From: Mycocentrospora acerina
Lineage: Eukaryota; Ascomycota; Dothideomycetes; Pleosporales
NCBI GenBank assembly: GCA_022701365.1
Contig: JAKUHH010000167.1
Coordinates: 1-64,000 of the forward strand
Direction: 5' to 3'
Length of the DNA: 64,000 nucleotides
The first letter of the stretch is position 1, and each line of letters starts with the position of its first letter. Made by a program: the position numbers and the translations under genes. Under the pieces are notes generated by a model. The model saw only the letters and a program-made list of their open reading frames with translations, was not told the origin of the DNA and did not search any database. Shown here in pieces: positions 20,280 to 31,179 of this stretch.

Positions 20280-23092
20280 TTAAGCGTGGAGTTGTTTTGC
20301 CTCCTGCAGTATGCTGGTGGACATGTAGGCATCTAACCAAATAACGGTATTAAGAATGGCCATTGCGATGAGATAGTAAGTGTCAAACCACCTAGGAACT
20401 TGGAGTTGTCTTGCATCTTTGTGCGCGTTCACTATCACCCTGGATGCCCAAGCCTCGAGGCTAAGGTGACCATTTCCAGGATCTGAAATCGGAAATTTCA
20501 GATCCCACAGTGTCTTGCTTCCTGGGGGTTTGGAGGAGCTAACAAGAGAATGATGCTGATCAATGTCTGGCTTCAGACTACCAAGGATGATTTCTTGCTC
20601 TCGTCGTGTTGAGTTAGCTCGACCAGAATCATAACACTCTTCTGCCTCTGACACATCTCCAATCAGGCGATACAGGTCTCCTAACTTGCAGAACACAGCC
20701 TGAGTTTTGATGTGATCTTGACCGAAAGCTGCCTCGCATCCTGCAATCACCCGGCGATACAGTGATATGGCTTCTGGGTAGTTGGTTTCGACTGCGAGCA
20801 CAAGAGCAAGATTAGTTTGAATATCAAAGACCAGACTGTTTTGGGATCCCAGTGTAGAGACAACTTTGTCATAAGCGGACTGGAAAGCTGCTCGGGCTTC
20901 GTCTACATTCCTCTGCTTGAGAAGGATTTTGCCGGAATGAATGAGGGCCTCTATAGCGCTGGGATGATGGGACGAACCCAATTGTAAGTAGCAGCGAACC
21001 AAACCTTGGAATATCCTCAGCGCGGGCTCTACCTGATCTTTGCGTACGAGAAGCGTTCCAATCAGCGAAGCAGTCTCGAGACGTGCCAGCCATTCTACTC
21101 CACATTTCGAGCTCTGTAACTCCAAGCATCTGCGTAGTACATATTCCGCCTTCTGGATGCGATACGACTCGATGTAGAGATTTACAAGGCCACTCATAGT
21201 GGTGAACATTGTAGGGGCCAGACTACCAAGGTGTGTCATTTGAATCTCGAGCGCTTCAAGATATGCGGTCTCGGCTTGCCGTTCCTTGTTGTGCGCTGCG
21301 AGGAAGCAAGCGATAACTGACCAGTGACTCTCGAGGATACATGAATCATTAGTTGTAACATCATGATGTTGGTCGCCACGCTGATTTTTTCTGTGGGACA
21401 AACAACTCTCAATTGTTGAAACGAGCATTGCAGAGGTTTCACGCAACATTGATTGCGCTGTGCGGGTGCTCAGAAATGAAACAAGCATTGCGGTAGCCGT
21501 GTAAAGAGAGGGTTGTGAACTTCGACCTCGACGGTGTCGCAACGCTCCCTACATGGCGTCAGTTTAAGAATTCAGCACTCCATCAACGATGCCAAATCTC
21601 TTTGACAAAAACATACCAAGACAAGATAATCCATAGAGAATTTAACACCGTGGTCGAGATCTTGAATAATCTTCACTAGTCTAAGGCTTGACAGCATCAT
21701 AATTATGCTCTGGAATTCCATTCTATTCCATCGGCCATTGTTTGAGAATAGCGAAAAGTAATTTGGTAATTCTTCATTTGACTCAAGGCAAGCATCATGG
21801 TAACTCTGAAAGATGATTTCAACGATGCCATCTGTATCCATATATGAGCACTGGAGCAAGAAGTCAATAATGAGATTGCCGTGCTTGTTTTCATTCTCAA
21901 TGGTGGATAGAATTACCGAAGTCGAGGTTCGACCGGACGAATATTGTATCAAAGTTTCTGTTGTTTTGTGCAGCTTTTCAAGGTACCCTCTCATGGAGAA
22001 TCGTCCACTTTGAATAGCGGAACGTGCCTGCGTGATAGCCGATGGTAGGTACTGGAGTGCTTTAACAACTTCCTTTGCCACGCTCTCGTCTTCATCTCCA
22101 ACCGATCTTAGGCCATCCAAGAGAAATTCAATTGCTGTTTCCGGATCGAGCGGGCCAATCTTTATCGTGCGAAAATCCTCCAGTACTAGTGTCCTTGAGG
22201 TAACGAGAATTACATCCCCGCATTTTCTTTGTGGAACAGACAGGTTGAGGTGGGAGATAAAATCGATAAAGAGATAGTCCAAAGAATCCAAAACAAGAAG
22301 CCATGGCTTTTTATTATTCCCAAGATAGTTCCAAAAGCTTCGCATACGTTGTTCACGGCTAGTGAACGTTTGGTGTTGGCAAGGAATAGCTTCCATGACA
22401 CTTTCCAAGCCCATCTCAATTTTTGCATTGTTACCCGCATGCAACCAGACGATTGTCCCGAATCTTTCTCTTGAACGCGCACAGTATTCCAAAGCAATCT
22501 CCGTCTTCCCCACACCGCACCTGCCTGTGAGAGCGATTTTGACTGGACCAGAGCTCTTCGCCGCAACTTCACAATCGATAGCGCGTAAGTACTTTTCTCG
22601 AGCATAGAACCGAGAGGTTCGGGAAATAGGGACGATATACACATAGTGCGTTGCTAGGTCTCGTCTCTCCTCGAGCTGGGCTCTGTGCACGCAAATGTGT
22701 AGCATGATGGCGTGTTGATATTCGACAAGTATTTCGCCTTTCTCCCTGATTTTCCTTTCTCTCCGAGCAAACTGTAACGTCTTTTTCCCTCGTTCGAATA
22801 TGTTGCCATCCATATTGGCAGTGAAGCTGTCCAAAAGGGCTGCCAACTGAACGAGTTCCTTGCTGCATCCTTCGAGAACCACTTCAAGACTTCTCCCTCT
22901 TTTTGGGTTAAATTGAAGATCTCTGATGTCATTGATGTCATGTTTCATTAGCTCGAGTCGGTTTGCTAGAGCTTGTAGATAGTCATTCTGCTGGACTTTA
23001 CGAAGTCGGCTGCAAACCTTGGCTATGGCGTCGCCTAGGGTGATGACAGAAGCTGCGACACTCACCACTAGTATAATTTCAGCACCAGACAT
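20280..23092 (-). CDS. NACHT/NB-ARC-TPR NOD-like receptor
   Basis: Two exons on the minus strand, 23092-21617 and 21548-20280, joined in phase 0 to 914 residues. Such fungal STAND proteins act as intracellular sensors, often in non-self recognition and heterokaryon incompatibility. Residues 1-150 start M-S-G-A-E-I-I-L-V-V-S-V-A and are helical, resembling the SesA/Helo-like N-terminal domains of fungal NLRs. The NTPase core has Walker A G-R-C-G-V-G-K-T at 190-197, W-L-H-A-G-N, Walker B L-L-V-L-D-S at about 265-270, and V-I-L-V-T-S-R. The C-terminal half (about 560-800) is made of TPR units of roughly 42 residues (for example A-E-T-A-Y-L-E-A-L-E-I and A-I-S-L-Y-R-R-V-I-A-G). The last 30 residues include a hydrophobic stretch (YYLIAMAILNTVIWL) that could be a membrane anchor. 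The frame is intact. What it recognises is unknown. Confidence 0.85.
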
Positions 23093-24471
23093 GTCAATGA
23101 GAGAGATTTGTAGTTTTTAACTCGTGCGAAACAGGGCGATAATAGAACATAAAAGTTTGCTCCTCGCAAGGCTAGAGATGCTATATAGTGCCAAGGCTGT
23201 GCTGAGGCTGTAACTGCATGCTTGCATGATCAGTCAAACCTGATAGGTTAGTCATGTACTCCCCGTTCTCTTCCACTTTTCATGGTTAATTGGGACCACA
23301 AACTCTGTTACGCATTCCTTCTGATGAAATAATAGGACATAAGTCTAGCCGCAGCAACGCTGAGGCTGCGTGTATGCACCCTACTGCACTAGGCAACCAA
23401 ATAACGAAGACGATCATCAACGGCTGACTGTAGAGTAAAACAACTCAACCCATTGTCTTATCAAGGACTACAAAAATCTACGAAACTAAACATCTTCAAA
23501 GTAATTTTTATGCATGTCATTCTAAAGACAGTCAACCTTTGGCAGAGTTACTCCAATTGAGACTGATTCCCTCCGTCTTAACAATACAACCAAATCAAAT
23601 CTGCCATGTCGCAAGCCTTCTCTTTCTTTCCTTCACACACATACACACACTGAATTTCTCTCTCCTCCTAGACTATAAAACCCAACTAGGTAAAGTCCCG
23701 TCAAGTGCCGAGACCTCCCTACCAATTCAGTGCAATATATTTACTTTCCGTGTCCTTCCAAAATCTCCTTAAGAACTCATCCACATACTTTAATAAACAC
23801 ACCACTCTCTATTCCACCTATCCATCTCCCTACCTATCCGCAGCATCCTTATATATAACAAGACTTCTATCCTAGAACTATACCTTTATTCACACACCGC
23901 TGCCACTACCACCATCATCACCACCACTATAACCACCACCACTATAACCACCACCCACCCAACCAACCACGTACTATCCAATCCATCACCATTGCAGCAC
24001 CAAAAAAATCTCTTTGGACGAACCCCTTAAACGTCTTTAGAGGGGAAAGAAAAAGGGCAGCTGAGCCTCACTCACTTCTCAAGCAACACCTCTCTACCAT
24101 ACAATAGCAAGAAGAAAACAGAAAGAAAAGTGTAGAGAGGAATAAACGCAGAAACACACACACACACATCAATACATCTCCTACCACTCTCTCCCAACCA
24201 CCACCCCTCTTTTTTCACGCAAACGAAAAAAAATCACAGCCACCACCAAAAAGGGGGGATTTACACATACAAAATCAGCAGTCAAGTGTGGCAGGTAGGC
24301 AAGCAGGCAGGCAGGTAGGGTAGTGATGCAAGTATAATTCCTCTTTTCCATCTAGACTGACTTCTTGAGAATGAAGAAGAAGAAGAAGAAGAAAAAAAAG
24401 GGTTCCCCACTTCACACCACATACGCACAGATACCTAGTATACACACTCTAATCTCACGCTATTTAGTCGC
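23093..24471. other. Intergenic region with simple repeats
   Basis: Upstream of the NLR gene and downstream of the D-lactate dehydrogenase gene. Contains CCACCACTATAA-type repeats (about 23915-23965), a CA run near 24160 and an AAG-rich tract at 24370-24400. The open frames here are by-products of these repeats. No gene seen. Confidence 0.5.
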
Positions 24472-26456
24472 CTACCACTCCGCCACCTCGCCCTTGGCAG
24501 GCAAGCTCGTGCGAACGACCTTGTCGCAGTTGAGCAGACACAGCGGGTCAAACGCCTTTTTGAGCTGCCTCATTGCATCGACTGTCTCGGTGCCCAGTTC
24601 ATGGGGGAGGTAGTCGCGCTTGACGAGGCCGACACCGTGCTCGCCCGTGGCTGTGCCTTCGAGTTCAATGGCGCGTTTGACCATGTCGTGGACGAGGTGT
24701 TTAGTCTTTTCGTACTCTGTGTTGCGGTTGTAGAGGATGATTGCTGTGCAAGGTTAGTGGGGTTGTAAAAATGGAGAGTTACAAGGAGAGAGGGAGAAGA
24801 AGAAGAAGAAGAAGAAGAAGAAGAAGAAGAAGAAGAAGAAGAAGAAGAAAACTTACAGTGAAAGTTTCCGTCTCCGACATGGCCGACAATTGCGCCCAAC
24901 AGCCCGCTCTTGTTGATCTCTGCCTTTGTCTCTTCGATAATCTGCGGCAGATATGAGATGGGAACGGCGACGTCTGTAGTCCAGACACCCATTTCTTCCC
25001 GCCCCTCGCCCTTTGCCATGACACTCCACAGCGCCTCCTTGCGCGCCTGCCACAAGTCCTCCTTCTCCTGCTCACTCTTGGCAAACTCAAAGCTCACACT
25101 GCCGCTCTTCTTAGCCATGGCTTGCACCTGGCTGACTTGTTCTTTGACAGAGTTGGGTGTGCCGGAGAACTTGAAGAAGAGTGTTGGTGCGTTTTCCCAC
25201 GTCTTGTGCGTCTGGCCCGCATCGTTGATGCATTGCATTTGCACGTCATCGAGAATCTCAATGGCGGCGATAGGAACACCGGCGCTGACAACCTTGTTCA
25301 CGCAGTCGGCGGCAGCGCGCACGGTAGGGAAGGCACTGACGGCTACGCTTGTCGCTTGAGGCTTCACAGTGACTTTGAGTGTGGCCTCTGTGACGAGGCC
25401 AAGGGTGCCTTCGCTGCCAATGAACATGCGCGTCAAGTCGTATCCTGCAGAGGACTTGCGTGGTCGTTGTCTCGTTTTGATGATGGTGCCGTCGGCGAGG
25501 ACGACTGTGAGCGAAAGCACCCAGTCCTTCATCGTACCGTAGCGGTAGGCATTTGTGCCTGAGCAGCCTGTACCTACCATACCACCAATCATGGCGCCTG
25601 GGCCTGGGTCTGGGGGAAAGAAGAGGTTGTCCTTGGCAAGCTCTTCGTTGAGCGTCTCCCAGCCTACTGCGGGCTGGACAACGACGTCCAGATCGCCCTT
25701 GTGCAGTTTCAAGATCTTGTCCATACGGCTAAAGTCGATGCAGATTCCGCCCTTGTTAGCGGCGAAATGCCCCTCGAGACTTGTTCCTCCGCTGTAGGGC
25801 GTGACTGGAATCTTCCTCTCGTGGCAGACCTTCATGATGGCGCTGACTTCGAGTGTATTGCCAGGCTTGACAATGCAAAACGGCACATCGCCTGGTCCTG
25901 CAGGATGAGACGACCATGCCGACCCACTGTGCGACTCGAGGTCATGGCGGTCGAGTATGACGTTCTCCTTGCCCACAATGTCGCGGAGGTCGACCCAGGC
26001 GGCTTCCATGTTCGCCTCGGAGATGTTGTGTTTGGGCGGGATGAAGGACTCGAGGGGAGCAGTCGACTTTGCGTCTGGCTTGGGAGGTGTCATGACACCA
26101 AAGTAGTAGCCCAAACTTGCTGTGAGGAAGCATGCTGTGCATTTTGTCAGTCTGCGAGCTCACAAACGAATAATGCAGGCCGAGTGGGCAGTACCAAACA
26201 CTGTTGCAAAGAATTGTCCCCGGGCTGTGCGTTGCTGCAGCGACTGGATCTTGATCTGCTCGGCCTTCTCCTTCTGCACTCGCTCGTAGATGCTCTCGTG
26301 CAACTGCAGGTAGAATGGCCTCTCGCCATCCTCGACGGGTTTCTGGTCACTCGCCCATCTTCTCTGCGTAATCCTCCCCACCTGCACGGTGCATCTTCTC
26401 CCGCTGCTCAACGCAAACGAAGCTCTGGTGGCGCTTCTCAACGACATTGCGGCCAT
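24472..26456 (-). CDS. DLD1: D-lactate dehydrogenase (cytochrome), mitochondrial
   Basis: Three exons on the minus strand: 26456-26195, 26134-24857 and 24743-24472, 603 residues. The enzyme oxidises D-lactate to pyruvate and passes electrons to cytochrome c. Residues 1-45 are rich in Arg, Ser and Ala with no acids, a mitochondrial presequence; a hydrophobic stretch after the exon 1/2 joint (A-C-F-L-T-A-S-L-G-Y-Y-F-G) is a likely inner-membrane anchor. The FAD-binding domain follows: P-V-T-P-Y-S-G-G-T-S-L-E-G-H, P-D-P-G-P-G-A-M-I-G-G-M and Y-G-T-M-K-D-W-V-L. The C-terminal FAD-oxidase domain has G-H-V-G-D-G-N-F-H at the end of exon 2 and G-E-H-G-V-G near the end. Length and motif order match yeast Dld1. 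Intron 2 holds a long TTC run on the coding strand, close to the donor. Confidence 0.92.
24795..24849. repeat. (GAA)n microsatellite in an intron
   Basis: About 18 uninterrupted GAA units on the plus strand, read as TTC on the coding strand of the D-lactate dehydrogenase gene. It fills the first half of that gene's second intron (24744-24856), directly after the GTAAGT donor. Confidence 0.9.
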
Positions 26457-27410
26457 GAAGGAGCGTGGCTCATTGTCTTGCGCGCCGAGCGGGGAAGCCT
26501 CGTAGATTTGGAGCTCGATGTCGCGGTGCTTTAGCGCGTTTTCGGCGAGCACGTTCCGTTTTCGGGAGTGGGACTCGGAAAGATGGCACAATATCTTATT
26601 CGGATCACGTCTCGATGAAATGTGCTTATCAATGGCACTGCATTCCTTCAGGTGCGGGGCAGCCAAAGGGTTGGTTGGGTTCTAGCCAGGGTGTGCAGTT
26701 GCTGGAGTACGTGGATGGGGGGCATTGTGGGCTGTTCAGTAAACTTCCGGTCCACCGTGAAGCCCATTTGCACTCTGTTGGACAAGCAATATAGTCGACC
26801 AATCAACCGTTCTGCCACGCGCTGAGCGCATGTACTTCAGCACACGCAAGTGTCATGTCACGCAAATCAGCCAAAAAAACCGGTATCTCGGGAGCAAGAC
26901 TATTTGATTGCAGCTCAATGGCACGACGCCAGAGCAAAGACGTAATCAACGCACGCAGTACCTTGTTGTGTATAGAGAAATCAAAAACCAGAAGACCAAC
27001 CAGTCCACTGCAACTGCAGTGCAGAGCCAACAGCACATCCGGTGCACCGCCATCATGTCCAAGGGGAAAGTGTCAAACCAAAAACCTCTCGATGCGCCTG
27101 GATATCCAATGCTAAAACCTGAAAAAAAATTTTCACCTAAGATGCATCGTGATAGACATGACGCGCAAATCGTAAAAACCCATAACCGGGAACCAAACGC
27201 CGTGCTGCAGAAAAAGTAAGAGTATAAAGAAGTGGAAAGGATACTGATAGGGCAATGGGGGTGGCCAACCACTCGGTTGGGTGTAGGGTGGCGCGGGGCG
27301 GGCTGCTCATAGGTGAGCTGCGGGTAAGCCAATGCAAGCCATATCAAGCGATCGGCAAACATTAAACATGACAGGGCTGACATGCGCCTTGTCAGCTCCA
27401 TCGTAGTCGC
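26457..27410. other. Spacer between D-lactate dehydrogenase and hypothetical gene
   Basis: Promoter of the dehydrogenase and 3' flank of the next minus-strand gene. A 151-codon minus-strand frame (26946-27401) is hydrophobic and Cys-rich but lacks any family feature and is rejected. Nothing else seen. Confidence 0.5.
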
Positions 27411-28646
27411 TCATTTCCCACTCATGCGCAGCAACCTCGTCTTGAACCATGTGACGAATCTCAGCCACCGCCCCTTCGCCGCGCGGCTCTTCGTCACCTT
27501 TGGCGCCACGCCGCTCTGCTTCTCCACGTCGAGTGTCGTAACGACGTTGGGAAGAGAATTGACGTGCGCATGGCGATGGTCCGAGTACTGGCGTCCGCCA
27601 ACGGACGGTCTTGACGCCTTTTCATTGTGAGCATCTGAAATGCTGCGCGAGCGTGTGAAGTCGGTCCTGTCGTGTGTCTCTGGCTGGTGCTGCTGGTGCT
27701 CGTCTTTTTTTAATTGCTTTCGATAGTTGCGCTCTGCCTGCTTGTGTGCTTCCTGCTCGTATTTGCGTTCCTTGAGCATTTCTTTTTCCTGGAATTTCTG
27801 GCGTTCGGCACGGATCGAGGCGGCACGCGAGGCGGCGTCGACGGGCGAATCGCGACCCCCGCGGATAAAGTGGGCGACATGGTCGAACGAGGTCCGTGAG
27901 CTGGGCGAGGTGGTGGTGTCGATGGACTGCAGGGTAGCCCCCCTCGACCGCGACTGTGCCACGGGCGATGTAAGCGAGACTGAAGACTGGGAGTAGCTGG
28001 CGGCAAGCCGGGTGGACGAGTTGTTAGTGTTGACGCGTAGGGTTGCTCCTGGCACCGAGGAGAACGACTCGGATCGACGCGACGGGTCAAACGCGTTCTG
28101 TCTCGCGCGGAACTCGTCGTCGGACATGATATCGTCGCCCTGGGCTTCGTCGCCCAGCACAGACGGCGGCGAAGACCTGGCTATTGGCGGAACGTATGGC
28201 TGGGGTGTCTGGCGGATTGATGGCAGCGGCGTTGGGCGCTGCAGGCCTGACGAGCTCGAGTACTGCGAGTTGTTTGACATGGAGCGATTGTGGCGATGGC
28301 GGCCCGAGTTTACTGCGGTGAAGGTGATGTCTGAGACGGACGGCGTGTAGCCCCCATACTCGGAGATGCCCAAGCCAGCCAAGCTCCCGTTCTCGTCGGC
28401 GGGTCTGGACAGGTCGAGTGCATTGCTTTCCCTGGACGACGAGAGCTTCCGGAGATAGGGCTTGATCTTGAGCGGGCTGGGCGAGGTGATTGAGGCAGGC
28501 GTGGAGCGCGGCAGGGTTTCCATCCACGGCTCCTCGTCGTGGATGGTGGTGATGTTGCGGTCCAGGGTGCGCGGGCTGGTGGCCGACGAGGCCGAGTGAC
28601 CGCGTTTGTGAAGCCGCGCATGGCTTGATCTGGTCGAGGCAGGCAT
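27411..28646 (-). CDS. Hypothetical Ser-rich protein with basic C-terminus
   Basis: Single exon, 411 residues, start ATG at 28646. Not recognised. Residues 1-230 are low-complexity, rich in Ser, Pro and Arg, and probably disordered, with many S-P and R-x-x-S sites that look like kinase targets. About 265-310 is a charged helix (A-S-I-R-A-E-R-Q-K-F-Q-E-K-E-M-L-K-E-R-K) likely to form a coiled coil. The last 25 residues (R-W-L-R-F-V-T-W-F-K-T-R-L-L-R) form a basic amphipathic helix, suited to membrane or nucleic-acid contact; this is inference. Codon use and GC content match neighbouring genes, and the frame remains open over 1.2 kb, so it is likely real. Confidence 0.65.
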   Translation of the reverse strand: MPASTRSSHARLHKRGHSASSATSPRTLDRNITTIHDEEPWMETLPRSTPASITSPSPLKIKPYLRKLSSSRESNALDLSRPADENGSLAGLGISEYGGYTPSVSDITFTAVNSGRHRHNRSMSNNSQYSSSSGLQRPTPLPSIRQTPQPYVPPIARSSPPSVLGDEAQGDDIMSDDEFRARQNAFDPSRRSESFSSVPGATLRVNTNNSSTRLAASYSQSSVSLTSPVAQSRSRGATLQSIDTTTSPSSRTSFDHVAHFIRGGRDSPVDAASRAASIRAERQKFQEKEMLKERKYEQEAHKQAERNYRKQLKKDEHQQHQPETHDRTDFTRSRSISDAHNEKASRPSVGGRQYSDHRHAHVNSLPNVVTTLDVEKQSGVAPKVTKSRAAKGRWLRFVTWFKTRLLRMSGK

Positions 28647-30390
28647 CTTTGGCGGCGGCGGCGGGAGGTGGGTGGTCCCGGGATCACAGCGACATGTCGT
28701 CCAAGGCGAGGGCGAGGGAAAGGGAGGAGAAAGGGCGGCCAGCCAGCTCTCGGGCGATCAAGACCGAGCGCGTGTGGAACGACTTCAAGAGTTTGGCGCC
28801 GCGGAAGCTCGGATGCTCGCAATGGGCTGCCGGGAAATCTGGGGCAGGCGTGCTACCAACCCTCAACAAAACGGCAATCTCAGCGCAACCAGCAGCCAGC
28901 AACCAACGGCCAGGCGGGACGGCGACAGACTTATGTGGACGGCGAGGTGAAGAGCGGCCAAGAGAGGCCACGACAGGTGAGGGGAGCAGGCGCGGAGTGG
29001 CCGCCGCCAGATGCACGAGATTTGGAACGAGATAAGGCCCAGAGGGGATCCACCGCGAGCGGTCACGATGCGGATGCACAGCAGAACGAGCCGCAGCAGC
29101 GCACTGGGTGCTGTTTGTTGCGGGTCGCCTCTGTGGCCGCGGGCTAAGCAGCAGACGGGGTCCATCTCCACGCAAGCAGTGGCACAGCAACCTCCAGCCT
29201 CCAGCCTGCAGCCCTCACTGGCCGTCTCGCACTCGGAATCCGCTGGATCCGCATCGCTCCTGACCGCAGCATTGCGCCGCCGCTGACCAGCTGCGCGTCC
29301 ACCCACAGGATTTGATGGGCAAGGCCAGTCAGGTCAGGTCAGGCTGCCGCTTGGTCCTCGGCGGGCTTCGCTTCCCCAGCTCGCTGCTGTTGTCCGCAGA
29401 CCCCGCCCTGTCTTTGTCCCATAGGTGCTCGGCAGATGCCCCGCGAGCCAGCCCAGCCAGGAACAAGGTTTCCATGGATGCGTTGCGACGAGCTGCTTCG
29501 CTAGGGTGCGGGATCGCGACAGTGATAGTCCGACGCCGTTACCAATTACGACACTGTTCCACGTTGTGATCGGCATGCAAGTCATTGTTTCTTACCGCAA
29601 GACAAAAGTCCTTTTTTCCAGCCATGTTCACGACCAGACCTTTGTGCTCATCTCGTCATCGTCATCGTCTCGTGCCGCGCCCATGATACGAGGATGACGA
29701 GTGCTGGTCTCTCAGCTGCTGCTTTGGTGGTAGCGCCGAGCATATTGACGAGGAGGGTATATTGGGATGGTCGACCAAAGTACATAAGCCATCCGTCTCC
29801 TCCAGAAGTTAGTCAGCCTAGTCGTGGGCTGCTTGAGTGCACCTCAAATAAAACTTTATTAATAATAACAGTAGTGCCTAATGTAATACAAGTTGGCACA
29901 AAGTGAGAAACATGGCTTGCATTTGGAGAAAGGATCTAGTATCAAGGCCCTGCTAGACCACCTTTAATGTCGCCGTCGCTTTGGTTCAGTTGAATTCAAT
30001 AGTCAGTGTTCAGAAAAGTGTCACGCTGCAAGTTAAATTGGATGCAAGACAGACACAGGCTTTGAGGTCACGCCTCATTACAGCACTAGACACCAGCGTT
30101 TGGAAATGCTGCAAGCCCCAAGTTTATGTTGAAACGAACCTTTGAACCAGAGGCCTCCTGGTAGCAGTGTTTGCTGGGTGTTTTATCGAGACTAGCTTGA
30201 AGCTAGCGTCACGTGCAGCATGCCAGTCAGACCGCCCTCACTTTTATTCAGCAATCCCAGCCATTTGAGCTTGAAGACTGGCGCGATGATGAAAATAATA
30301 ATTCTAGAGTCGCAAACTATCCCACGTCCCGCGGGGCATCGCTTGGGACTGACACGACATGCAGCAAAATAGACACCTGAATACCACATC

Positions 30391-30582
30391 TGACATGTAT
30401 CAAGACGTGTTGGGATGTATCGAGATATATTTGGATATATCAAGTTGTGTTTGGATATATCAAGTTGTGTTTGGATATATCAAGTTGTGTTTGGATATAT
30501 CAAGTTGTGTTTGGATATATCAAGTTGTGTTTGGAAATATCAAGACGTGTTTGCGTACATCAAGACGGGTTTGCATACATCT
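30391..30582. repeat. 20-bp minisatellite, about 9.6 copies
   Basis: Unit TTGGATATATCAAGTTGTGT. Five copies at 30431-30530 are identical; the copies before and after keep the exact 20-base spacing but drift in sequence, most at the two ends. Because 20 is not a multiple of three, the array stays open in several frames and creates false reading frames of 128 and 132 codons. Confidence 0.95.
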
Positions 30583-30944
30583 ACCACATGAGTTCATCAC
30601 GCCATGCACGCGGTCTGCACCTCTTTGCACAAGATTTAGACTGTTCTATTCTCCTCGAACAAGCAAACCGCATATCTACTTGCTGCAAGAAGGGTTCCAT
30701 GACAATGGCGAGAGAGGGAGAGACGCGTGCTGGTTGGCAGTTTGATGGTCCATTTGGCAAGGTTGGATGCAGGCACTGGCCAGGCAGGCAAAGGGCAAGG
30801 ACGATGAGATGCCTTGAAGAAGCACACCAACCGTTGCACTCGTAGTCACAATCACAGCCTCACACGTGATGGTGGTTGCAGTCGCAGTCGCAGTCTCACT
30901 CACAATGGTGGCTGCAGTCAGAGTCAGCGTCAGTGTCGCAGCAG

Positions 30945-31017
30945 TGCAGAGCGCAGGGTGCAGAGTGCAGAGCGCAGGGTGCAGAGTGCAGAGTGCAGAG
31001 TACAGCAGTGCAGAGTG
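30945..31017. repeat. Short GTGCAGA-based tandem repeat
   Basis: Two copies of a 21-base unit beginning CAGAGCGCAGGGTG, then three to four copies of the submotif GTGCAGA. It lies about 165 bp upstream of the nucleoporin start codon, probably within the promoter. Confidence 0.8.
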
Positions 31018-31179
31018 AACGCTGAGCTGGGTTGCTGGGCAGTTGGGACGAGGGCTGGCCAAGGCTTAACGCCGACGTGCACGGTCGCTCCTTCCTTTAC
31101 AAAGCTCGAACGTCAACATAATTTCTTGTCACCCCAGCACATCCCATCGCCGCATCGTCAACTCAACCCGGCGCCCACC

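Larger units (their letters stand above)
28647..31179. other. 2.5-kb intergenic region with minisatellites
   Basis: GC-rich from 28647 to 29700, where overlapping open frames appear on both strands but none has protein character. Further on it is mixed, with two minisatellites (30391-30582 and about 30945-31017, listed separately) and a GGTCA pentamer run near 29325-29340. The last 100 bp are the likely leader of the nucleoporin gene. No supported gene. Confidence 0.5.

Noticed and set aside
26946..27401. 151-codon minus-strand frame, hydrophobic and Cys-rich
   Set aside because: Ends directly at the downstream gene's 3' flank; no start context or known motif.
28310..29306. Several overlapping GC-rich frames on both strands
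   Set aside because: High GC lowers stop frequency; frames overlap each other and have Arg/Pro/Ser-only composition.
30359..30845. Two plus-strand frames of 128 and 132 codons with a 20-residue repeat
   Set aside because: Both are translations of the 20-bp minisatellite in different frames.
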